Shown: positions 1 through 7,781 of the stretch, in pieces
How positions within the stretch are numbered: position 1 is the stretch's first letter
How the letters are laid out: every line of letters begins with the position of its first letter
Source of the DNA: Bacteroidota bacterium
GTDB lineage: Bacteria > Bacteroidota > Bacteroidia > B-17B0 > Aurantibacillaceae
NCBI GenBank assembly: GCA_025363015.1
Contig: JANYEQ010000035.1
Location: 25,579-89,578, forward strand
DNA: 64,000 nt
Direction of reading: 5' to 3'
The notes under the pieces: generated by a model
The model's input: the letters and a program-made list of their open reading frames with translations, nothing else
Database searches by the model: none
What the model was told of the DNA's origin: nothing
Made by a program: the position numbers and the translations under genes

Positions 1-1782
1 GATATTGATTATTTTTTATGCCCTATGTCGCCTATTATTGCTACAAAAATAGCCGATAGTATTGGTTGCACTTTACCCACTCGTAAAATGGTAAATGATA
101 TTTATGCCCAAGCGAATTTAACGTTAACACCACTAACAATATCAGCAAGTGGCACTATGACAACCGTTCAAGCCTTTGCGCAACACAATAATATGGTGGG
201 CTCGCAACGCAGTAGTTTTACAAATACATTAGGTACGGCAACTAGTGGTGATAAAAAAGATGTAATTATTTCTAATCAAATTTATACAACCTCTAATCGC
301 GTTATAATTTACGGTTGGCATACTTCGGTTGGTAATCCTATTCAACCGCTTACCAATGTTCATGCCGATACTTACATGGATTACAGCCATGGTATTAGAT
401 TGGTACAAAACGCTATATTATATAATGGTAATCCTACCACTATAAAAAACATGTTACAATCGTCAACATTAAATACTTTATTGAGTGATGAGGGTGTGAT
501 TGCTCAGCCTTATTACCCTTATTTTACACCAGTTGGTAGTTTAAGCACACCAATATCTTTTGCAGTTGTTAATAAAGTAAATAATAGCATCGAAATAAAA
601 GTTAAAAATGATAATAATGCCACTCATTATAAAATTTATACAAGCACTAACGGCACAGTATTTAACCCACCTGTTACACAATTAAAAACAAATTTAATTT
701 TATCGCCAACTGTAGGGCAAATTTGTTATATAAAAATTGCAGCATACAATACTACTTATTCCATTACCTCTAATATTTCAGAAGTTCTGGCTGCAGTACC
801 CTGCAACTATCAAGATAGTGTTTTAATAGTAAACGGTTTTGATAGAACGATAACAGGTAATACATATGATTTTATTCGTCAGCATGGCTCGTCAATAAAA
901 AATTGTAATAAAAACTTTTCTTCGGCTACTAACGAAGCCATACAAGATGGTCTTATAAATTTAGCAACTTACAAAGCTGTTGATTGGCTGTTGGGCAAAG
1001 AAAGTACGGCTAACCAAACCTTTAATAGTAGTGAGCAAATTTTGGTTCAAAACTATTTAAAACAAGGCGGTAATTTTTTTACAAGTGGTTCTGAAATTGG
1101 GTGGGATTTGGATAACAGTGGTACAACAACCGATAAGGCATTTTATAATAATTATTTAAAAGCAAGTTATGTGGCCGATTCGCCCAATAACCAAGCTAGC
1201 ACTTGGTATAAAACATTAAATGAAACTACTGCTAGTATTTTTAATTTTAATGATACTACTACTTTTGATAATGGAAGTAATGGAATCTATAATGTAGATT
1301 ATCCAGATGTAATAAACTCTTTAAATGGAAGTATAGCTACCTTGCGTTATACAAATGCCACAACAAGTAAATCAGCTATTTATTTTTCTGGATTATTTAG
1401 TGGTGGCACTAGCAATGGCAAATTGGTATATTTCGGGTTTCCGTTTGAAACAATTTATCCTGCTACTAAACGTAATAGTATGATGAATGATATTTTAAAT
1501 TTCTTTTTTGTTAGCACTATTGTTACCGAATTTTTGGCTAATACTAAAACTAACGAAATTTTAATCTACCCAAACCCATGCACAGATATAGTTACTATAC
1601 ATTCTACCCAACCCATTATTAAATGGGAGTTAACAGATATAACAGGAAAATTAATTTTCGAAAAAACAATAAATTCTGTTATCGAAACTATTGATGTCAA
1701 TCAATTTATTAATGGGGTTTACTTTTTAAAAGTACAACAAGAGAAAGATATTTTTGTGAGAAAAATTACGATTATTCATTAG
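1..1782 (+). CDS. Secreted protein with C-terminal type IX secretion (T9SS) sorting domain, 5' truncated by window edge
   Basis: C-terminus ILIYPNPCTDIVTI...GVYFLKVQQEKDIFVRKITIIH is a typical por/T9SS sorting domain. The frame stays open upstream of the listed ATG (DIDYFLCP-MSP), so the gene begins outside the window. Confidence 0.8.
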   Translation, partial: DIDYFLCPMSPIIATKIADSIGCTLPTRKMVNDIYAQANLTLTPLTISASGTMTTVQAFAQHNNMVGSQRSSFTNTLGTATSGDKKDVIISNQIYTTSNRVIIYGWHTSVGNPIQPLTNVHADTYMDYSHGIRLVQNAILYNGNPTTIKNMLQSSTLNTLLSDEGVIAQPYYPYFTPVGSLSTPISFAVVNKVNNSIEIKVKNDNNATHYKIYTSTNGTVFNPPVTQLKTNLILSPTVGQICYIKIAAYNTTYSITSNISEVLAAVPCNYQDSVLIVNGFDRTITGNTYDFIRQHGSSIKNCNKNFSSATNEAIQDGLINLATYKAVDWLLGKESTANQTFNSSEQILVQNYLKQGGNFFTSGSEIGWDLDNSGTTTDKAFYNNYLKASYVADSPNNQASTWYKTLNETTASIFNFNDTTTFDNGSNGIYNVDYPDVINSLNGSIATLRYTNATTSKSAIYFSGLFSGGTSNGKLVYFGFPFETIYPATKRNSMMNDILNFFFVSTIVTEFLANTKTNEILIYPNPCTDIVTIHSTQPIIKWELTDITGKLIFEKTINSVIETIDVNQFINGVYFLKVQQEKDIFVRKITIIH

Positions 1783-2683
1783 TTATGCCCCATTTATGCA
1801 CACAAGACAAATGAAAAGACTTCTACTATATATCTCGACTTTTCTTGTCGCCTGCTCTCCTTTGACAAACGTCAGATTCTTAAAATTTCCTCCGAGTGAC
1901 TTCCGCATCAATAACAATATATTGAAAACTAACGGCTATTATTATTGTGAAAAACAAACGACACGATACTGTAGACGCATACCTTCTAATCACATTGCAG
2001 ACACTGCTTCGAAATTTAATGAACGATATATCAGTGCTTTCTTTTTATTTAATGATGGGTATGCGTATCATACAGGCGGTTTAATTATCGCTGGCGTAAA
2101 TAGACCTGGATTTTATAGTTCATATGACTATTGTGACAATTTAGCCGAATTCAATACTTTCAAATCTGCTCGAGAAGTTTTCGAAGATCATTTGAGTAAA
2201 AACTATGTTGGTAGAAACTCACTCCACGACAAAGGAGTGTTTCACTTACAGCGTGACACAATTCATTTCCAAATATACCAAAGTGGTTCACATTCGCTAG
2301 TTTTGACGGAACATTTCGGAATTATTCTTAACGACACAACATTCCGACTAATTAAAACAATAAGACATCAAAACACTTTTCCTAAGACCAAACCAATCGT
2401 TAATAATCTAGATGACCTTTATCAGTTTAAAAGTCATAATCGTAAGGCCGACTCGACAAATTACTTACGCGACAATAGGATCAAAATCGAAAAATAAACG
2501 AGGCATAACACGGGGCAATTGCGTCAGCGGGTTTGACGGGTATTTTTTTACTTTGCTTTTGCCCCTTTTGGACTTTTATTTTCATAAAGCAAAAAAGAAA
2601 ATGTTTTGTATATTTAAATTTAGTTTTCGGTTGGTAGACGGTTTAACGGTTTTTATACCCGCCGAATGCAAGCCCCGAAAACG
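1783..2683. mobile_element. Putative integron-like gene cassette (one ORF plus attC-like site)
   Basis: GTTATGC at 1782-1788 is the exact reverse complement of GCATAAC at 2503-2509. The latter opens a long imperfect hairpin (CGGGGC 2511-2516 pairs with GCCCCG 2672-2677) that closes with GTTAGCT at 2683-2689. Boundaries coincide with the stop codons of both flanking genes. Confidence 0.5.
1811..2497 (+). CDS. Hypothetical lipoprotein (putative cassette ORF); ORF track start is 1796
   Basis: MKRLLLYISTFLVACSPL signal peptide with lipobox LVAC; no recognisable family. Confidence 0.6.
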   Translation: MKRLLLYISTFLVACSPLTNVRFLKFPPSDFRINNNILKTNGYYYCEKQTTRYCRRIPSNHIADTASKFNERYISAFFLFNDGYAYHTGGLIIAGVNRPGFYSSYDYCDNLAEFNTFKSAREVFEDHLSKNYVGRNSLHDKGVFHLQRDTIHFQIYQSGSHSLVLTEHFGIILNDTTFRLIKTIRHQNTFPKTKPIVNNLDDLYQFKSHNRKADSTNYLRDNRIKIEK

Positions 2684-2689
2684 TTAGCT
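2503..2689. repeat. attC-like imperfect hairpin site
   Basis: Outer arms GCATAAC-a-CGGGGC and GCCCCG-aaaac-GTTAGCT. Further complementarity includes GACGGGTAT (about 2536-2544) with ATACCCGCC (about 2655-2663). Confidence 0.45.
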
Positions 2690-3415
2690 AAAAAAATAAC
2701 CTCTTATTTTTATATTATTTTTAAAATAATTCCAAACAGAATCTTCAGTTACCGGAAAGGTAGTTACCGAAATTGGCTCTAATTTTATAGGATGTACAAA
2801 ATTTAGTTTATAGCTGTGTAAGTGAATAAAGCCTCCATCATTTGTCCGATTAAATCCATATTTTAAATCGCCTTTAATGGGGCAACCAATAGCACTTAAT
2901 TGGCAACGTATTTGATGATGTCTACCGGTATGTAAATCTACTTTTAGCAAATGATAATTATCGCTGCTGGCAATTAATTCATAATCTAATTCTGCCCTTA
3001 AACCGTTTTCTACAGGTTTAAAAAAGGCTTTACTCATATTTGTTTTTTCGTTTTTTATAAGGTAATGAACAAGTTTGTCTTTTAGTTTTGCGGGTTTATT
3101 TTTAACAACGGCTAAGTAGGTTTTAGTAATTGTTTTTTCTCTAAATAATTCGTTAAAACGCGTTAAGGCTTTGCTTGTTTTTGCAAAAATAATTAAACCG
3201 CTTACGGGCCTGTCTAATCGATGAATTACTCCACAAAATACGTTGCCAGGTTTTAAATCACGATTTTTTAAAAAGGTTTTAATTTTTTCGCTTAAAGGTA
3301 TATCGCCTGTTTTATCACCTTGCACTAACTCGCCAGGTAACTTATTAATGATGATAATGTGATTATCTTCATAAACAATTTGTTGTTCTAAAATTGTATC
3401 CTTTTTAATTTCCAC
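2684..3415 (-). CDS. RluA family pseudouridine synthase
   Basis: Motif GVIHRLDRPVSGLIIFAKTSKA and HTGRHHQIRCQL are diagnostic of RluA-type synthases. Confidence 0.9.
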   Translation of the reverse strand: MEIKKDTILEQQIVYEDNHIIIINKLPGELVQGDKTGDIPLSEKIKTFLKNRDLKPGNVFCGVIHRLDRPVSGLIIFAKTSKALTRFNELFREKTITKTYLAVVKNKPAKLKDKLVHYLIKNEKTNMSKAFFKPVENGLRAELDYELIASSDNYHLLKVDLHTGRHHQIRCQLSAIGCPIKGDLKYGFNRTNDGGFIHLHSYKLNFVHPIKLEPISVTTFPVTEDSVWNYFKNNIKIRGYFFS

Positions 3416-3417
3416 AA

Positions 3418-5199
3418 TTACATCCTCTCTGGAACATTAATACCTAATAAATTCATAGCATTATAAAGTGTTTGAGAGCAGGTAAAAGATAATTGTAATC
3501 TAAATCTTTTAATCGTTTCATCTTCTTCTTTTAAAATATTAAACTCATGATAAAAACGATTGTATAATTTTGTCAATTCATACGCATAATTAGCTACAAT
3601 GCTTGGGTTATAAAGCTTAGCGGCTTCTTCAACCGTTCCTTCAAAATCGTAAATTAATTTTATTAATTCTTTTTCAATTTGGTTAAAGCTAACCGTTTGC
3701 AACTGTGTATCAAAATTCAAATCTGTTTTTCGTATAACAGATTTTATTCGGGCATAAGTATATTGTATAAATGGCCCTGTATGCCCATTAAAATCAATAC
3801 TTTCTTTAGGATCAAACAGCATTTTCTTTTTAGGATCTACTTTTAAAATAAAATACTTTAAAGCGCCCATGCTTATTGTACGGTACAATTCTTTTAATTC
3901 ATCTTCCGTAAAATTAGCTACTTTGCCCAACTCTTCGGTAGTTTGCTGGGCAGTGTTAAACATTTCATTTATCAAATCATCCGCATCAACTACAGTACCT
4001 TCGCGGCTTTTCATTTTACCTTCGGGTAATTCAACCATACCGTAACTTAAATGATAACACTCCTTAGCCCATTGGTAGCCTAACTTTTCTAATATTTTAA
4101 ACAACACTTTAAAATGATAATCTTGCTCGTTACCAACCGTATAAATTAATTGATTAAGCTGTGGAAATTCTTTAAAGCGTTCAATGGCGGTGCCAATATC
4201 TTGTGTAATGTAAACGCTGGTGCCATCGCTACGTAATACTATTTTTTCATCCAAACCTTCGGCAGTTAAATCAATGGCAACACTTCCGTTTTCTTTTTTA
4301 TAAAATATATTTTTTTGTAAACCTTCCTGCACCAATTCTTTTCCTAATAAATAGGTGTTGCTTTCGTAATACATTTTATCAAAGTCAACCCCAAGACTTT
4401 TGTAGGTAACGGCAAATCCATTGTACACCCAACCATTCATTTTTTTCCACAAATCAACAACTTCTTTATCTCCTGCTTCCCATTTCAAAAGCATTTGTTG
4501 TGCTTCTATAATTAAAGGTGCTAGTTTTTCAGCTTCTTCTTTTGTTTTACCTTTATTTACTAATTCTTCTATTTGTTTTTTATATTCTTTATCAAAAATA
4601 ACGTAGTACTTTCCTACCAAATGGTCGCCTTTTAATCCACTACTTTCGGGTGTTTCGCCATTACCCCATTTTTGCCAAGCCAGCATACTTTTACAAATGT
4701 GTATGCCTCTATCGTTAATAATATTAGCTTTTATAACGGTATGGCCGGCACCTTTTAAAATTTGAGCTACTGAATAACCCACTAAATTATTACGCACATG
4801 CCCTAAATGCAATGGTTTATTGGTATTGGGCGAAGAATATTCTAACATTACCGTTTTACCACTACTATTAGGATTTTTTAGGCCAATAGTTGCATTACTT
4901 TTGATGGAATTAAAATAATTTAACCAAAACGTATCAGATAAAGTAATATTTAAAAAGCCTTTAACAACATTAAAAGCCACAATCTGAGGTTCGTTTGCTA
5001 TTAAATAAGCGCCAATATCGTTCCCAATTTGTTCAGGAGATTTTTTTGTTTCTTTTGTAAAAGCAAAAGTTACTAATGTAAAATCACCTTCAAATTCTTT
5101 TCGTGTTTTTTGAAATGAAAGCGGTAAATTATTTAAATTATAAAGTTGAGTAATGCCTTTTTTAACGGCATTTTGCAAAATATGTTCAGCAATAATCAT
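3418..5199 (-). CDS. argS: Arginyl-tRNA synthetase
   Basis: SSPNTNKPLHLGHVRNNLVGYSVAQIL class I signature; C-terminal DALR-type domain ending NLLGINVPERM. Confidence 0.95.
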   Translation of the reverse strand: MIIAEHILQNAVKKGITQLYNLNNLPLSFQKTRKEFEGDFTLVTFAFTKETKKSPEQIGNDIGAYLIANEPQIVAFNVVKGFLNITLSDTFWLNYFNSIKSNATIGLKNPNSSGKTVMLEYSSPNTNKPLHLGHVRNNLVGYSVAQILKGAGHTVIKANIINDRGIHICKSMLAWQKWGNGETPESSGLKGDHLVGKYYVIFDKEYKKQIEELVNKGKTKEEAEKLAPLIIEAQQMLLKWEAGDKEVVDLWKKMNGWVYNGFAVTYKSLGVDFDKMYYESNTYLLGKELVQEGLQKNIFYKKENGSVAIDLTAEGLDEKIVLRSDGTSVYITQDIGTAIERFKEFPQLNQLIYTVGNEQDYHFKVLFKILEKLGYQWAKECYHLSYGMVELPEGKMKSREGTVVDADDLINEMFNTAQQTTEELGKVANFTEDELKELYRTISMGALKYFILKVDPKKKMLFDPKESIDFNGHTGPFIQYTYARIKSVIRKTDLNFDTQLQTVSFNQIEKELIKLIYDFEGTVEEAAKLYNPSIVANYAYELTKLYNRFYHEFNILKEEDETIKRFRLQLSFTCSQTLYNAMNLLGINVPERM

Positions 5200-5220
5200 A
5201 AAACAAAGGTAAAAGAAATT

Positions 5221-5751
5221 TTAAAGTGGCTCAATGCCATTTACCATTTCGTAAAGTTCTTTTTCAACAGTAGGATTCAAAAGATTAGCGCTCTCTTGCC
5301 AAGCGTAAATGATGTAACTTCTGTCTTCTATTTTTGTTAAATATCGAATAACGTTGTACGATTTTTTAGCAGTTTTTGTATCCGTAAAATAGGATGATTT
5401 TTTTTGAAATGAGAAAAAACTATTTTTGGTTTTGTCGTATTTCTCAACATTTTCAAAACGCAAGGAGCCTACAAAATTACGTTTGGCAGAATCTAATCCT
5501 GAAGTTGTAGTTGGGTAAATAACTACATTCATTTTACCATTTTTATGCGCTTTAAAAAACAGAATACCAGCACATTTGCAAAGCTGATTATTGCCTGATT
5601 CCCATGGCTGTTCAGCAACATAGGTTTCTGCGTTCCAGTTTTCGGGTAAATTATATTTTAATTTTAATTCTTTTACTTTTACCACTTTTTGAGCAGTAAT
5701 AACTAACGAAAGGCTTAAGCAAAAAAACAGACAAATTTTTTTCATACACAT
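5221..5751 (-). CDS. Hypothetical secreted protein
   Basis: N-terminal signal peptide (MKKICLFFCLSLSLVITAQ); intact ORF. Confidence 0.6.
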   Translation of the reverse strand: MCMKKICLFFCLSLSLVITAQKVVKVKELKLKYNLPENWNAETYVAEQPWESGNNQLCKCAGILFFKAHKNGKMNVVIYPTTTSGLDSAKRNFVGSLRFENVEKYDKTKNSFFSFQKKSSYFTDTKTAKKSYNVIRYLTKIEDRSYIIYAWQESANLLNPTVEKELYEMVNGIEPL

Positions 5752-5876
5752 ACTTATTTAAATTTAGTTAAAAATACAAATAAGCCCAATATAATACGTA
5801 AATTTGTATACGTTCTTTATTATAAATTATTAAAATGTAACTTTATTTTTACATTTTAAATTTATAATTTTTTATT

Positions 5877-6244
5877 GGGTCCGACCGGTTTTGACAGTGA
5901 GCGCATCAAATAAGTAAGCATGTAGAGCGTTGTAAGACGAGCTCTTTAAACTGAACTTTCAAAATTTTTATTTGGCGAAGAGAATTCTTACGCTATGGCT
6001 GCTTAATCTAGGATTTAGCAACCGTTGCTTATTTCGGAGCTAAACTGCTCTGCGCCGATTTTTAAGTATCATAAATGCGTAGTTTGTTTTTAGAATGCTA
6101 TTACTAAGAACAATATTAATAGCTAAGATAAAATTTGGTTTAAATTAACGCCTGATTTTGTATTAAAACCAAGTTAATTTTAAACGTGTAGAAAGCTTAT
6201 TTTTTCCTTATTTGGACGAGAGTTCGAATCTCTCCGGATCCACC
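5877..6244 (+). ncRNA. ssrA: Transfer-messenger RNA (tmRNA); tag ORF 5974-6006 encodes GEENSYAMAA*
   Basis: 5' GGGTCCGACCGGTTTTGACAG pairs with 3' ACGAGAGTTCGAATCTCTCCGGATCCACC. The internal reading frame ggc gaa gag aat tct tac gct atg gct gct taa ends in the expected A-A-stop. Confidence 0.95.
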
Positions 6245-6245
6245 T

Positions 6246-6284
6246 AAAGGGACAAACTTAAATTTTTGAGTTTGTCCCTTTTTT
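6246..6284 (+). terminator. Rho-independent terminator after ssrA
   Basis: AAAGGGACAAACT ... AGTTTGTCCCTTTTTT stem followed by a T-run. Confidence 0.85.
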
Positions 6285-6411
6285 ATTTCCTCCAAAACCC
6301 TTATCAATATTAGCTTTCAAAAATTCCTGTTTTTAAAATTGTGAGTTCGAACTTTTTCCGGAAAATCACGTTTTTGGCCTAGTATCTTTAAGGGATTCGA
6401 ACTTTTTGAGT

Positions 6412-7518
6412 TTATTTTTTCAAGAGGTTAAATAATTCTGTGTTTATATAAAGTGTTTCTTTCCACACCTTTTTGGATTTTAAAACTTCAATTTTTTCTA
6501 GCTCTTTAAGATATTTTGATGCTGTAATTCGCGAAACACCTAATCGATTTTCTAAATATTCGCTTTTACAATAAGGCTGTTCAAATAATATTTCAATCAA
6601 TTCTTTACTATAAATTTTAGGAATCATTTTTTGCACCGCTCCTTTTGTTTGATCAAACAATTTGTTTATTCTGTTAACCTGAAAAATTGTTTCATTTGCG
6701 GTTAATTCTATCCCTTTCAAAATAAATAAAATCCAAGCCTCCCAATTTTGTTTTGTTCTAACTTCTTGTAACAATTTATAATAATCAGATTTGTTTTCTA
6801 TTATATAACCGCTTAAAAATAACACAGGGTTTTCAATCAGACCGTTCATAATAATACATAAAACATTTATTATCCTTCCAGTACGGCCATTTCCATCATA
6901 AAAAGGATGAATACTTTCAAACTGATAATGTTGAACAGCCATTTTTATTAAGTGAGAAACATCATCTTCCTCATTTATGTATTGCTCATAGTTTCTCAAT
7001 AGCCTATTTATAACATCAATATTATCAGGAGGTGTATAAATCACTTTTCCTGTTGATGCATTTCGAAGAGCAGTACCAGGCAATTTCCTTATTCCTGCAT
7101 TATTTTCTTCAAGTATTTTTTGAATTTCAATAATTGCATTTGTTGTTAGAAATGATTTCTTCTTTATAAAGTTCACTCCGTAAAGCATTGCCTCGCGGTA
7201 TCGCAAAACTTCCTTTGTAGCCGTATCTATTTGAATACCTTTAGCAGAAAGAGCTAGGTATAATTTGTCTTGTGTTGTTATTACATTTTCTATTTCCGAA
7301 CTAGCTCTAGCTTCTTTCAAAATAACTGCATTAAGTAAAATCTCCGGATTAGGTAAAATGTGAACTCTTCCTTTTAATTCTGCCAATGCAACTGAAGATT
7401 TTACCAGTTGTCTTAAAACTTTTACGGTTTCAATTTTGTCTTTAGTAGGAGGTAAAAAAGGTAGATTATTGAATGCAATTTCACTATTCGGAACTATGTT
7501 TTTTTTACTTTTTGTCAT
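6412..7518 (-). CDS. Fic/DOC family protein with N-terminal inhibitory helix and C-terminal winged-helix domain
   Basis: Catalytic motif HPFYDGNGRTGR (HxFx[D/E]GNGRxxR). SSEIEN matches the [S/T]xxxE[G/N] inhibitory motif. C-terminus PYCKSEYLENRLGVSRITASKYLKELEKIEVL reads as a winged HTH. Confidence 0.92.
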   Translation of the reverse strand: MTKSKKNIVPNSEIAFNNLPFLPPTKDKIETVKVLRQLVKSSVALAELKGRVHILPNPEILLNAVILKEARASSEIENVITTQDKLYLALSAKGIQIDTATKEVLRYREAMLYGVNFIKKKSFLTTNAIIEIQKILEENNAGIRKLPGTALRNASTGKVIYTPPDNIDVINRLLRNYEQYINEEDDVSHLIKMAVQHYQFESIHPFYDGNGRTGRIINVLCIIMNGLIENPVLFLSGYIIENKSDYYKLLQEVRTKQNWEAWILFILKGIELTANETIFQVNRINKLFDQTKGAVQKMIPKIYSKELIEILFEQPYCKSEYLENRLGVSRITASKYLKELEKIEVLKSKKVWKETLYINTELFNLLKK

Positions 7519-7612
7519 GTAAAGCGTTTTTACTTGATGTTCTTGTCATGTAAAGATAATTAAAATATTTATACCTGACAAGCTTCTCGTGTATAGTTTT
7601 TATACATGAGAA
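7512..7612. promoter_or_regulatory. Cluster of five TTSTCATGTA-like motifs upstream of and overlapping the fic start
   Basis: Copies: TTGTCATGTAAAG at 7512-7524 and 7543-7555; TACCTGACAA 7572-7581; TTCTCGTGTATA 7584-7595; TATACATGAGAA 7601-7612. The last two form a 12-bp inverted repeat with a 5-nt spacer and one mismatch. Confidence 0.6.
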
Positions 7613-7731
7613 AATACGCCCTTTAAGGAAAACACTAACTGCTTATATATTGCTTTAAAACAGTTATTTTATTTAGGTGATCAAGAAAAAAGTTCGGAAA
7701 AATGTGGCTGGGCTTCACTAATTTAAACTAA

Positions 7732-7763
7732 AAAACCCTGTTTAGCTAACTAAACAGGGTTTT
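7732..7763 (-). terminator. Terminator hairpin downstream of the 7782..8720 gene
   Basis: Perfect 13-bp stem AAAACCCTGTTTA-GCTAAC-TAAACAGGGTTTT. Confidence 0.8.
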
Positions 7764-7781
7764 AATTTTATAAACTATTAT

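Noticed and set aside
2412-2687. 91-aa ORF overlapping the end of the lipoprotein gene
   Set aside because: It runs through the structured attC-like hairpin in another frame and has low-complexity Phe/Lys-rich translation; most likely not coding.
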